From NCBI GenBank assembly GCA_964654285.1, contig CAZZJC010000015.1, positions 1 through 64,000 of the forward strand: a stretch of 64,000 bases of DNA, in the 5' to 3' direction. This DNA comes from BJHQ01 sp964654285 (GTDB taxonomy: Bacteria > Planctomycetota > UBA11346). How positions within the stretch are numbered: position 1 is the stretch's first letter; the number at the start of each line of letters is the position of its first letter. The notes beneath the pieces are model-generated. The model did no database searches. It was not told where the DNA came from and worked only from the letters and a program-made list of their open reading frames with translations. The position numbers and the translations under genes are program-made. Shown here in pieces: positions 30,066 to 37,809 of the stretch.

Positions 30066-31373
30066 ATGCTCCCGGCGATCATCTCCAGCTGGCGCGCCCT
30101 GGTCGGGCTGAGCGTACGCGAGGCCACCCGTTCGGGGCTGTGGTGGGCGGTCGCCGCCGCCGCGGTCGCGATGGGCATCGCCGCCCTGCGCCTGGGCGCG
30201 GTGGATGAGACCTCGCGGCTGAAGCTGGCCGTCGTGGTGGTGACCAGCGGTTCGGCCTTCGTCGCGACGCTGCTCGCGATCCTGCTCGCGGCGGCGCAGC
30301 TGCGGCGGGACCTGGAATCCAGGACCGTCATCGCGGTGCTGTCCAAGCCTGCGTCGCGCCTGGGTTATCTGCTCGGCCGCTGGACCGGGGTGCTCGGCTG
30401 GATCGCCCTCGCGCTGGCGGTGCTGGCGGCGGTCGGCAGCGGCGCGGCCGAGGTCCTCTGGCGCGGCCACGGCGGGGTGCCGGACGCGCGCCGGATCGTT
30501 CCGGCCAGCGACTGGAGCCGCATCACCCTGAGCGGAGAGACGGTCGCGATCCCGGCGGCGCAGACCCGGCTCAGCCTGGCGGGATCCTCCGGTGAAGGCG
30601 TGCGCTGGCGCCTGGAAGGGCTCGGCCGCGCTCCCGCCGGGGGCTTCGAACTGCTGCTGCGGGCGCGGGTGCGCGGCGAGGACTTCGACGGCAGCCCGCG
30701 CTGCGCCGTCGAGATCACCGCCTGGCCCGGCGGCGACAGCGCCAGGGCGCAGGCGCTGCCGCTCGATCCCGCCTCTCCGTATGGCAAGGATGCGACCGGG
30801 CGTGGCGCGATCGTCCTCACCGACATCGAGGACGCCCGCAACGATCTCGGCCAGGACTGGGCCCGGCTGCGCCTGCCGGCCGCCTGCATCTCCGCCGATG
30901 GCGGCGCCACCGTGCAGCTGGTGCGCAAGACCCCGATCCCGCTCGTCCTCAACCGCGCCGATGCGCTCCTGGTGGCGCAGCCGGGCGGGGGCCTGTTCGT
31001 CAACCTGATGCGCGCCGCCGGGGTGCAGCTGGCGATCGCCGGCATGCTCGCGGCCTGCACCCTGCTCATCGCGGTGCATGCCCGGATCGCGGTGGCGCTG
31101 CTCGGCGGCCTGACCCTGGTGGTCGCGGGCAGCGTGGTCGGCACCATCCCGGACATGCTGGAATACCACAATCCGTCCGCACCGGCGCGCCGGCTGCTGG
31201 AACTGGCCCTGGTGGTCGTGCCGGATTTCGATCGCGTCAACACCGCGGCGCAGCTCGCCGGCGGCAGGCAGGTGACCTGGGATGCGGTCGGCGGGGCCTG
31301 GACCTATTTCGGGGCGTTCAGCACGGTCTTCCTCGGCCTCGCCTGGTTCGGGCTGGCCCGGCACGAGGTCTGA
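30066..31373 (+). CDS. ABC transporter permease-like membrane protein
   Basis: A 435-residue protein with N-terminal helices (WWAVAAAAVAMGIAALRLG, FVATLLAILLAAAQL, GWIALALAVLAAVGSG), a large soluble beta-rich domain of about 200 residues, then C-terminal helices (LAIAGMLAACTLLIAVHARIA and others). This resembles ABC-2 type permeases with an extracytoplasmic insertion. The motif DLESRTVIAVLSKPASR matches ABC-2 proteins. Gene order with the ATPase supports the assignment. Confidence 0.75.
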   Translation: MLPAIISSWRALVGLSVREATRSGLWWAVAAAAVAMGIAALRLGAVDETSRLKLAVVVVTSGSAFVATLLAILLAAAQLRRDLESRTVIAVLSKPASRLGYLLGRWTGVLGWIALALAVLAAVGSGAAEVLWRGHGGVPDARRIVPASDWSRITLSGETVAIPAAQTRLSLAGSSGEGVRWRLEGLGRAPAGGFELLLRARVRGEDFDGSPRCAVEITAWPGGDSARAQALPLDPASPYGKDATGRGAIVLTDIEDARNDLGQDWARLRLPAACISADGGATVQLVRKTPIPLVLNRADALLVAQPGGGLFVNLMRAAGVQLAIAGMLAACTLLIAVHARIAVALLGGLTLVVAGSVVGTIPDMLEYHNPSAPARRLLELALVVVPDFDRVNTAAQLAGGRQVTWDAVGGAWTYFGAFSTVFLGLAWFGLARHEV

Positions 31374-31375
31374 TC

Positions 31376-32443
31376 ATGGCGCCGTCCCGCATCACCGGTC
31401 TGCGCCCTGCCGCCCTCGGCGTCGCCCTGCTCATCGCGGCGCAGCTCGTCGCAACCTTCCTGATCGCGCCACGCCGGGCCGCCATCGTGCCGAACACCGA
31501 GGTCCATCAGGCCCTGACCCCGGGCGAGTTCGCCGGCACCTTGATGCTGGGCGGCTTCCGCGGCCTTGCCTGCGACCTGCTGTGGATGCGCGCCGACGGG
31601 GCGAAGCAGGCCGGGCGCTTCTACGAATACGTGGCGCTGTATGGCGCGATCAGCCGGATCCAGCCGCGCTTCGAACTGGTCTGGGAATACATGGCCTATG
31701 ACATGGTCTACAACCTGCCGGCCCAGATCGAGGACCGTCAGAGCAAGTGGGCCTGGTACGTGGCCGGGGTCAGCGCCAACGCGCGGGGGATCGAACGCAA
31801 TCCCGGCAGCGAACGCCTGGCCGCGCATCTCGGCTTCCTGTTCATGCATCGCACCGATGACGCCGGCTTCACCGCCGATTTCGCCGCCCGCGACTGGCGG
31901 CCGATACTCGCCCCGGCGGTGGCGGCGGTGAACCGCGCCCTGCCGGCCGACCGCCGCCTCGACATCGATCTCAGTCCCGGCCGGACCAGCTTCTCGCTCG
32001 CCGCCGATTTCTACGCCCTGGCCGTTCGGATCGGAGAGATCCAGCGCTACCCCGTGATCTCGACGCGGCGGCGGATGGTGCCATTGGCCCTGGAGTTCGA
32101 TGGGAATCTGATGCACGGCAAAGGCGAGCATCGCCGCGCCCTGCTGCGCTGGCTCGACGCTTTGGAGGTCTGGCAGGGCGAACTGGCCTGGATCGCCGCA
32201 CCGCCGGATTACGTCAGCCGCGACCAGCTGCGCTGGGGGCGCGACATCGCGGAAGGGAACGAAGGACGCCTGCGTCGCCGCGCCGCCCTGCTGGCGGATC
32301 GGCTGGCGCCGACGTCAGAGACGGGCAAGGCCGTCGCCGCGCTCATCGAGGAACGTCGTTTCTCCGACGCACGACGCCAATTGGCCGGTCCGGGCTGGCG
32401 CGACGCCGTGGCGACCGGCCGCATCCGCTGGCTGGGGGAATGA
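31376..32443 (+). CDS. membrane-anchored helical protein, ABC transporter companion
   Basis: A 355-residue protein with an N-terminal hydrophobic anchor (about 10-30) and a helical, TPR-like body (GGFRGLACDLLWMRADGAKQ, GRFYEYVALYGAISRIQPRF, WEYMAYDMVYNL). Its start is 2 bp after the permease gene, indicating an operon. I know this pattern only as a conserved partner of such exporters; function not established. Confidence 0.55.
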   Translation: MAPSRITGLRPAALGVALLIAAQLVATFLIAPRRAAIVPNTEVHQALTPGEFAGTLMLGGFRGLACDLLWMRADGAKQAGRFYEYVALYGAISRIQPRFELVWEYMAYDMVYNLPAQIEDRQSKWAWYVAGVSANARGIERNPGSERLAAHLGFLFMHRTDDAGFTADFAARDWRPILAPAVAAVNRALPADRRLDIDLSPGRTSFSLAADFYALAVRIGEIQRYPVISTRRRMVPLALEFDGNLMHGKGEHRRALLRWLDALEVWQGELAWIAAPPDYVSRDQLRWGRDIAEGNEGRLRRRAALLADRLAPTSETGKAVAALIEERRFSDARRQLAGPGWRDAVATGRIRWLGE

Positions 32444-33324
32444 TGGTGGACGCCGCCCAGCGACCCTCCCTGTGCATCGGCAAGTTCGACGCCCTGCATC
32501 GCGGACATCGCACCCTGGCCGAATCCGCGCGGCAGTTCGGCCAACCCGGACTGCTGGGCTTCACCGGCATGGCCGAGGTGCTGGGCTGGCCCGCGCGGCA
32601 GCCGCTGATCGCCCGGTCTGAACGCGCCGCCATCCTGTCCGCGTGGAACTGCACCGAGTTCTTCCTGCCTTTTGCGCACGTGCGGCCGCTGGATGCCGTC
32701 GCCTTCGTCGCCCTGGTGCGGCAGCGCTTCGATCCGATCGCCTTGGTGGTCGGCGATGATTTCCGGGGCGGGCGCGGACGTGCATCCGACGCCGACACCC
32801 TGGCCGCGGTCGCCCGCGACCAGGGCCTGCCGCTGGTGATCGTTCCGCGTCTCCATGACGCCGTCGGGCCGATCTCGTCCAGCCGCATCCGCGAGGCGCT
32901 CACCGCCGGCGACGTGGCCGGTCTGACCGTCCTGTCCGGCCGCCCGCACCGCCTGGTCGGCACGGTCGCGCGCGGTGACGGACGCGGTCGTCAACTGGGA
33001 TTTCCCACCGCCAATTGCGCCGATCGCGAGAACGCCGAACCCGCGCAGGGGGTCTATGCCGCCTGGGCCGAGGTCGCCGGTCGACGTGTGCCCGCCGCCG
33101 TCAACGTCGGTCGCCTGCCGACGCTCGCCCCTGACCGTCCGTTGACCGTCGAAGCGCACCTCATCGGCTGGAGCGGCGACTGCTACGGCCAGCGTCTGGT
33201 CCTGGAATTCATCGACCGCATCCGCCCCGAGCAGCGTTTTCCCGATCTGTCCGCGCTCGCCGCCCAGATCCGCCAGGATGTCGCGGTCGCCACGCGTGTC
33301 CTGGGCGCAGCTTCCGCACCGTGA
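32440..33324 (+). CDS. ribF: bifunctional riboflavin kinase / FAD synthetase
   Basis: Makes FMN from riboflavin and ATP, then FAD. The N-terminal adenylyltransferase domain has CIGKFDALHRGH (usual form GxFDGxHxGH), VVGDDFRGGRGR and SSSRIREAL; the C-terminal kinase domain has VARGDGRGRQLGFPTAN, QGVYAAWAEV and VEAHLIGWSGDCYGQRLVLEF. 294 residues, near the usual length. The ATG overlaps the stop of the preceding gene. Confidence 0.93.
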   Translation: MMVDAAQRPSLCIGKFDALHRGHRTLAESARQFGQPGLLGFTGMAEVLGWPARQPLIARSERAAILSAWNCTEFFLPFAHVRPLDAVAFVALVRQRFDPIALVVGDDFRGGRGRASDADTLAAVARDQGLPLVIVPRLHDAVGPISSSRIREALTAGDVAGLTVLSGRPHRLVGTVARGDGRGRQLGFPTANCADRENAEPAQGVYAAWAEVAGRRVPAAVNVGRLPTLAPDRPLTVEAHLIGWSGDCYGQRLVLEFIDRIRPEQRFPDLSALAAQIRQDVAVATRVLGAASAP

Positions 33325-33499
33325 CGACGGATCGATGAACCCGGCCGGCGGGACGCTGGCGCTCCCGGGGAGTCCGACCGTTCATGCGCCCGGCGATGAC
33401 CCGCGCTCTGGGCATGGACAGATCCGGCGTCCACCCCATGATTCCGCCCTGCTTGCAGACCGGAGGCCATTCCGCCTGAGGGAACGGACCCGTGAACGA

Positions 33500-33582
33500 G
33501 CCCGAGTGGCGGAATGGCAGACGCAGCGGTTTCAAAAACCGCCATCCTCACGGATGTGTGGGTTCGAGTCCCTCCTCGGGCA
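33500..33582 (+). tRNA. tRNA-Leu (anticodon CAA)
   Basis: Acceptor GCCCGAG pairs with CTCGGGC, discriminator A. D-arm TGGCGGAATGGCAGACGC is type II. Anticodon stem GCGGT/ACCGC closes TTCAAAA with anticodon CAA. The long variable arm CATCC-TCAC-GGATG marks leucine. T-loop is TTCGAGT; one T-stem pair is weak. CCA is not encoded. Confidence 0.95.
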
Positions 33583-33687
33583 GTCGATGTCGTCGAATGG
33601 GCAGGCCGGCTGGATGCGAATGCCGGCCACGCTTCCACGCCATCCGGTGCCGTGCCGTGGATCGCATGCGCAAGAAGGCAAATACCA

Positions 33688-33729
33688 TGCGCCCGCCGGG
33701 GTTCGAACCCGGGACCCTGTGATTAAAAG
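33688..33729 (-). other. prophage attachment site: 3' fragment of tRNA-Lys(UUU)
   Basis: On the minus strand the sequence runs from the anticodon loop CTTTTAA through half of the anticodon stem (TCACA), variable loop, T-arm (CCGGG-TTCGAAC-CCCGG) to the 3' acceptor strand CGGGCGC and discriminator A. There is no D-arm or 5' half, and the bases before the loop do not pair with TCACA. This is the displaced 3' end of a tRNA-Lys gene, as expected at an attL beside a tyrosine integrase. The intact tRNA should lie on the minus strand at the far right end of the prophage. Confidence 0.85.
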
Positions 33730-33788
33730 CCGGGCCGAGGCTGGGTCATCAGGAGTCGCATGGGATCCGGGTGAATTAGGACAGAGAC

Positions 33789-34901
33789 TTACGCTGGATT
33801 CATGATTCGTGTGGTGGTACCAGATTCGCCCTGGAGCGGATTTGGTGGACCCACGGTGGACCCCATGCTCGCTGGTGACCCGCTGACGAGTTCGCGGGCG
33901 GTTTGGTCGCTGTGGCGGAGGTAGATGAGCAGGGCCTGGGTCGTGGCGTGGCCGGTGAAGAGGCGGATTTCGGCCAGGGTCAGGGCGCGCGGCCAGGGGG
34001 GGGCGCCGGCGAGCATCTGCGAGAGCGCCCAGCGCTTGAGGTCGTAGACGGGGCCGAGGCCCGGGAAGCGTTTGCGCCACCAGTTGGGGATCGAGTACTC
34101 GCCGGGGCTGAGACCGAAGGCGGATCCGGTTTCGGTGCGAAAGAGGGGGGCGCTAGGTGGCTGGTCGGTGGTCAGCGGCCGCAGCAGGGAGAGCGACTCG
34201 GGGAAGAGCGGATGCCGGTGCTCGCCGACCATCTTCACCTCGAGGGTGATCTCGGCGCGTACCAGGTCGAGATCCTGGACGCGCAGGCGGGCGGCCGTGA
34301 TCGGGCGCCAGCCGTAGGTGGTCAGGCAGTGGAGCAGAGCGGGCGCGCAGCCGCCGAGGTAGCCGGCGCGGGTGCGACACTGGTCCAGGTTGCTGGCGGG
34401 CATGGCCGGCTTTGGCACCTTGCGGCGTCGTTTCGGCGGGCGCAGCGCGATAAGCGCCCGGCGGTGCAGCGGCTGTTCCAGGGCCTCGTCGCCCCAGCGC
34501 AGGCAGGCGCGCAGGATCGCTCCTTGGACCGCATTCTTACCCCCCTGGAGGCCCCGCCAGCGCGCGACCTCGGCCGGGGTCACGTCTGCGGAGGTCCGCC
34601 AGCCCATGGTCTCTGCCATGGCGAGGAGCTGCTTGCGCGCAGTGGTCAGATAGATCTCACCCCGACCCTCGGCCCGGCCGCGTTCGATCCAGCGTTCGAT
34701 CAGGGTTTCCAGCGGCATGGCCCCGGTGGCGGCCGAGGCCGACAGTTTGAGCGACGCGGCGATGCGCGGGGCGAGCGTGGCGGCGAAGGCCTCGGCTGCG
34801 CCCTTGGTGACGAACCCGGATTTGCGCAGACGTTTGCCGGCGCGGCCGCCTTCGCGCCAGCGGACCGTCCACTTGCCGTTGCGCTTGATGAACTCAGCCA
34901 C
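33789..34901 (-). CDS. tyrosine-type phage integrase
   Basis: A 370-residue site-specific recombinase, first gene of the prophage beside the attachment site. An N-terminal arm-binding part (FIKRNGKWTVRWREGGRAGK) and SAM-like core-binding domain precede the catalytic domain: Arg in TTYGWRPITAARL, Lys in EVKMVGEHRHPLF, the second box YDLKRWALSQ where DLKR stands in for the usual HxxR, then LFTGHATTQALLIYLRH with the final His and nucleophile Tyr. GTG start. The atypical second box may change activity but is tolerated in some family members. Confidence 0.92.
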   Translation of the reverse strand: MAEFIKRNGKWTVRWREGGRAGKRLRKSGFVTKGAAEAFAATLAPRIAASLKLSASAATGAMPLETLIERWIERGRAEGRGEIYLTTARKQLLAMAETMGWRTSADVTPAEVARWRGLQGGKNAVQGAILRACLRWGDEALEQPLHRRALIALRPPKRRRKVPKPAMPASNLDQCRTRAGYLGGCAPALLHCLTTYGWRPITAARLRVQDLDLVRAEITLEVKMVGEHRHPLFPESLSLLRPLTTDQPPSAPLFRTETGSAFGLSPGEYSIPNWWRKRFPGLGPVYDLKRWALSQMLAGAPPWPRALTLAEIRLFTGHATTQALLIYLRHSDQTARELVSGSPASMGSTVGPPNPLQGESGTTTRIMNPA

Positions 34902-34916
34902 AAATGAAGCTTTGGA

Positions 34917-35417
34917 TCAAGGTTTGATTGAAATCGCTAAATGATCAATTTCATAAAATCCGGAATGAGCGGACCTTTTTATCTCTAATTTCTCACTGTA
35001 CGAGTAAATGCTAGTGTGGATAAATGTTGCTATTTTCCGATCAAAAGCATCATTGATAAATGGGATTGTTAAAACCTCACTCGTTTTGTCATTATCTCGA
35101 GACATGCGGATCATAATTGCTTGACCGGTATCGCCGACCAAGGTGTAAGAGCGATTAAAGGAGGGGCTTCCGTCTGGTGCTGGTTTCAGGGGGACAGCCA
35201 TGAATAATCCAACATCATTGCCAATCGTTGTGACGGGACGGAAAACAAAAAGCTCTTGGTATCTAACTTTGCCCTTACCCATGAGGTCATAGGTCAATTC
35301 ACGACGTTTACCTTCCTCTCCGTTTGATTTAAATGCGGGTTTCCATTCCCTGGAATTCAGTTCCTCGTCAGCACAAGCGAAAGAGACAAAAATTAACAAC
35401 GCGAAAGCGTACTGCAT
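34917..35417 (-). CDS. AT-rich secreted cargo protein, unknown function
   Basis: 166 residues with a clear signal peptide (MQYAFALLIFVSFACADE) and a beta-rich mature part; no family recognised. Base composition is far more AT-rich than the neighbours, indicating recent acquisition. It lies between the integrase and the immunity region, the usual place for lysogenic-conversion cargo expressed from the prophage. The cysteine near the signal end could be a lipobox (SFAC), making it a lipoprotein. Confidence 0.7.
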   Translation of the reverse strand: MQYAFALLIFVSFACADEELNSREWKPAFKSNGEEGKRRELTYDLMGKGKVRYQELFVFRPVTTIGNDVGLFMAVPLKPAPDGSPSFNRSYTLVGDTGQAIMIRMSRDNDKTSEVLTIPFINDAFDRKIATFIHTSIYSYSEKLEIKRSAHSGFYEIDHLAISIKP

Positions 35418-35436
35418 GGGAACCTCCGTGGGGAGT

Positions 35437-35910
35437 CTACATCCGTTTCGTCAGCCGTTCCAGCGCGCCGATGGTGCGTGGGTGGAGGCGCAGGAGCCAG
35501 CAGAGATCGCTCAGGGCGGCGGCATCGCCGATGTGGCCGGTGAGCCAGCGTTTCCAGGCGGGCAGGTGCTGCGGCAGACGAGTCATGATCGCGGTGGTGG
35601 CATCGAGATCGACGTTGACCAGTGCGGGGCCGAGATCGTGCAGGCACCAGTCGCGCAGCACGGTGCGCGACTGCTCGCGGGTGATCTGGCCGAAGGTGCT
35701 GGCCCCGGTGAACAGCAAACGGGCGGCGAGGGCACGGGCGAGCTGGTCGGGGAGTTGGCACAAGCGCGGATCAGGTGGCAGGGCGGCGTCAGTGACCAGG
35801 TGCGCCGGCCTGGCTGCCGGACGGCAGATGAAATGCGTGCTGGATTGGGCGATGCGGTCACTGGACGAGGTGTCGTGATCGGGTGCCGCCTGGGGTTTAT
35901 CGGGGAACAT
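35437..35910 (-). CDS. hypothetical phage protein
   Basis: 157 residues, helical, no recognised domain. The C-terminal part (LPAWKRWLTGHIGDAAALSDLCWLLRLHPRTIGALERL) looks globular, the N-terminus disordered. It overlaps the 3' end of the repressor gene by 14 nt and shares its direction, so it is probably co-expressed in the lysogen. Confidence 0.55.
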   Translation of the reverse strand: MFPDKPQAAPDHDTSSSDRIAQSSTHFICRPAARPAHLVTDAALPPDPRLCQLPDQLARALAARLLFTGASTFGQITREQSRTVLRDWCLHDLGPALVNVDLDATTAIMTRLPQHLPAWKRWLTGHIGDAAALSDLCWLLRLHPRTIGALERLTKRM

Positions 35911-36481
35911 TCGTCTTCTTGGCAGGAGTATCCGTAGGGCTGAACAACTTGGAGATTTTCTGCGGATCCGCGATCGCGGCGGTGGCTTCGCGGGAGGCAG
36001 TCAGGACATCGAGCACGGCGGCGGCGTGGTCTGCATCGGTCGGGGCAGCGGGAGCGACATCGGTTGGAGGGGGTTTTGGTACGCTTTGCGATCGCAGTAG
36101 TTTCAGATAGGCATCACGTTCGCCTTCGACACGGGCGAGGGTGGATTTCAAGGCATTGAGTTCAGCTTCTATTTTGGCCTTATTTTGCTTTTCTTCATTC
36201 CAATTACGCTTCATTTCGTCGGCGTCTTGTTGCGCCTTGTAGAGGGCGGCCTCGTGCTGGTCGATCGGCACGGGTGCCCATGGGGGTTGCTGGCCGCGTC
36301 CGGTCGTCAGCCATTCAACGCTACAATTGAGTATTTTTGCGATGGCGGGGAGGTGTTTGGTGCCGGGCATAGTGCCAAGACATATGCGATTTACGATCGA
36401 TTGCCGGACATCAAGGCGCCGGGCCAGCTCAGATTGGCTTAGTCCGAGGGCCTTTAACCCATCATTCAAGCGAGATCGCAT
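35897..36481 (-). CDS. XRE-type repressor with coiled-coil tail
   Basis: 194 residues. The N-terminus is a helix-turn-helix (LGLSQSELARRLDVRQSIVNRICLG, about 13-37) like CI/Cro regulators. It continues into a charged coiled coil (about 80-130) and an Ala/Pro-rich end. No LexA-type Ser/Lys peptidase domain is present, so induction by RecA-stimulated self-cleavage is not expected. Its position, divergent from the rightward early operon, fits the lysogeny repressor. Confidence 0.8.
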   Translation of the reverse strand: MRSRLNDGLKALGLSQSELARRLDVRQSIVNRICLGTMPGTKHLPAIAKILNCSVEWLTTGRGQQPPWAPVPIDQHEAALYKAQQDADEMKRNWNEEKQNKAKIEAELNALKSTLARVEGERDAYLKLLRSQSVPKPPPTDVAPAAPTDADHAAAVLDVLTASREATAAIADPQKISKLFSPTDTPAKKTNVPR

Positions 36482-36563
36482 AAAACTACTGTGAATTTCC
36501 GGGTAAATGTTCCAAGTGGTGGAAAGTTGTTTACAGGTGGTAGTAAGTTGTTAGCTTGCTGGC
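36482..36563. promoter_or_regulatory. immunity switch region with direct operator-like repeats
   Basis: AT-rich 82-bp divergent interval. The 8-mer AAGTTGTT occurs at 36524-36531 and 36545-36552, exactly 21 bp (two helical turns) apart, each preceded by GGTGG. These are candidate operators for the repressor and the opposing small regulator. Confidence 0.55.
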
Positions 36564-36878
36564 ATGAGCCAAGAAGACCTCTCTGAGATGCTTCGCCGGG
36601 TCGGAAGGTCGCGCGCCTCCATCACCTGCCTGAGTCTCAACGGCATCAGCCGGATCGCCACTGGCGTCGTTCAGGCCCGGGTGACCACCTGCGAGGCCCT
36701 GGCCAAGGAGCTCGGCCTGACCACGCCCGAGGTCGTCCGCGCGTGTGACGAGTCGTGGCGCAGGGCGCACGCCGCCGATGCGACAACGCCGGCCAGCCCG
36801 GCGGCGGACGATCGGGGCGCGGAAGCGGCGATGGCCGAGGTTCATGCCGGTGATGATCGGCAGGCGGTCGCGTCATGA
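36564..36878 (+). CDS. small Cro-like regulator candidate
   Basis: 104 residues, first gene of the rightward early operon. ISRIATGVVQARVTTCEALAKELGLTTPEVVRAC resembles a helix-turn-helix or MerR/XRE-like segment, followed by a disordered Ala/Asp-rich tail. Position opposite the repressor suggests a Cro-type role; the fold is inferred. ATGA overlap with the next gene. Confidence 0.6.
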   Translation: MSQEDLSEMLRRVGRSRASITCLSLNGISRIATGVVQARVTTCEALAKELGLTTPEVVRACDESWRRAHAADATTPASPAADDRGAEAAMAEVHAGDDRQAVAS

Positions 36879-37078
36879 GTGCACCATCCACCCTCACGCT
36901 GCGGCAGCACCGCACCGCGCTGTCCCCAGCGGCGCAGGGCTTCCTGGCCGGACTGACCGAGGCACAGCGCGCCCTGATCGCGGCTGATGTCGAGCATCTG
37001 AGCAGGCACCCGGATCCGGCCGGTGATTCCAGCGGGCTGCGGTTCAGCCTGCAACTGGCGCAGCGGAGGGTCGCATGA
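36875..37078 (+). CDS. small early phage protein
   Basis: 67 residues, no recognised family: one amphipathic helical core (LSPAAQGFLAGLTEAQRALIAADVEHL). Bounded on both sides by ATGA overlaps, which supports it as a true gene. Confidence 0.55.
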   Translation: MSAPSTLTLRQHRTALSPAAQGFLAGLTEAQRALIAADVEHLSRHPDPAGDSSGLRFSLQLAQRRVA

Positions 37079-37809
37079 CTCGTGATCTCCATCTGCTGGT
37101 TCACGTCATGAAAGTGATTGAGGGTCGGTCCGATTGCGGGTTCGCCCGTACCATCACGGTCGACGGGGTGAACCAAGTTGCGATCGACTACCACATCAAC
37201 CTGCTGATCGAGGCCGGTTTGCTGCGTGGCCAGGTCGGGGTGGGCTTCCACCACCTGACGCTGGCTGGGCATGACTTCCTCGACCTGATGCGCTGCGACA
37301 TCGTGCGGCACCGGCTCTTTGACGCCCTGGGAGCCACCCTGGACAACGCCCCACTGGCTCTGGTCCGCGACCGTCTGATCGCCGAAGCGAAGGCGATCAT
37401 GGACAAGGTCTGGCTAGCCGCCGATGAGATCCTTGCCGACGGTGATCAGGCGGTCGCGGATCACCTCCAGGGCAGCGGTGCCCAGGGTGGCGCGCATGGA
37501 ATCAACGACCCTGCGCCAGACGAAGTCAGAGCGCATCAGGTCAAGGAAGTCGTGGCCGGACAGGGTGAGGTGGTAGAAGCGGATCTGGTTCGAGTTGCCC
37601 ACGCTGCCGCGAACCAACCCGGCCTCGATCAGCAGCATAAGGTGGTAATCGATAAGATCACGGTCAACGCCATCAATGCGGATGGTGCTGGCCAGTTCGG
37701 CGTCTCCCCGGTCCTCGATGGCAATCATCACCTTCCGCAGCAGGTCGAGATCACGGCGCATGATGGGCTCCTGGATCAGTCTGGCGCAGGAAAAGGGGAA
37801 CGGCAATGA
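37075..37809 (+). CDS. DUF2513-like protein with antisense-derived C-terminal extension
   Basis: The first about 115 residues match DUF2513: MTRDLHLLVHVMKVIE, YHINLLIEAGLL, HHLTLAGHDFLDLMRCDIV. A strong Shine-Dalgarno (GGAGGG) precedes the ATG. Homology ends near 37410, but no stop follows: the frame reads on for about 130 codons across the opposite strand of a convergent paralogue and ends in an ATGA overlap with the next gene. The natural product may therefore be 244 residues with a novel tail. DUF2513 function is unknown; it is common in phages and islands. Confidence 0.7.
   Translation: MTRDLHLLVHVMKVIEGRSDCGFARTITVDGVNQVAIDYHINLLIEAGLLRGQVGVGFHHLTLAGHDFLDLMRCDIVRHRLFDALGATLDNAPLALVRDRLIAEAKAIMDKVWLAADEILADGDQAVADHLQGSGAQGGAHGINDPAPDEVRAHQVKEVVAGQGEVVEADLVRVAHAAANQPGLDQQHKVVIDKITVNAINADGAGQFGVSPVLDGNHHLPQQVEITAHDGLLDQSGAGKGERQ
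37414..37761 (-). CDS. DUF2513 protein, inverted paralogue
   Basis: 115 residues on the strand opposite to the rest of the operon: MRRDLDLLRKVMIAIED, YHLMLLIEAGLV, FYHLTLSGHDFLDLMRSDFVW. It has its own strong Shine-Dalgarno (AGGAG, 8 bp before ATG), arguing that it is functional. It is a diverged copy of the gene at 37075 and lies entirely inside that gene's reading frame extension, so the two transcripts would be complementary. Confidence 0.75.
   Translation of the reverse strand: MRRDLDLLRKVMIAIEDRGDAELASTIRIDGVDRDLIDYHLMLLIEAGLVRGSVGNSNQIRFYHLTLSGHDFLDLMRSDFVWRRVVDSMRATLGTAALEVIRDRLITVGKDLIGG

Noticed and set aside
30060..33324. Defence system among the ABC exporter genes
   Set aside because: The genes are an ordinary ABC ATPase, permease, membrane companion and ribF; no nuclease, TIR or toxin-like domain is visible.
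33583..33687. A gene or second tRNA between tRNA-Leu and the att fragment
   Set aside because: No cloverleaf and only short frames that run out of the tRNA sequence.
33688..33729. Complete tRNA-Lys gene
   Set aside because: No D-arm, no 5' acceptor strand and no matching 5' anticodon stem; only the 3' half is present.
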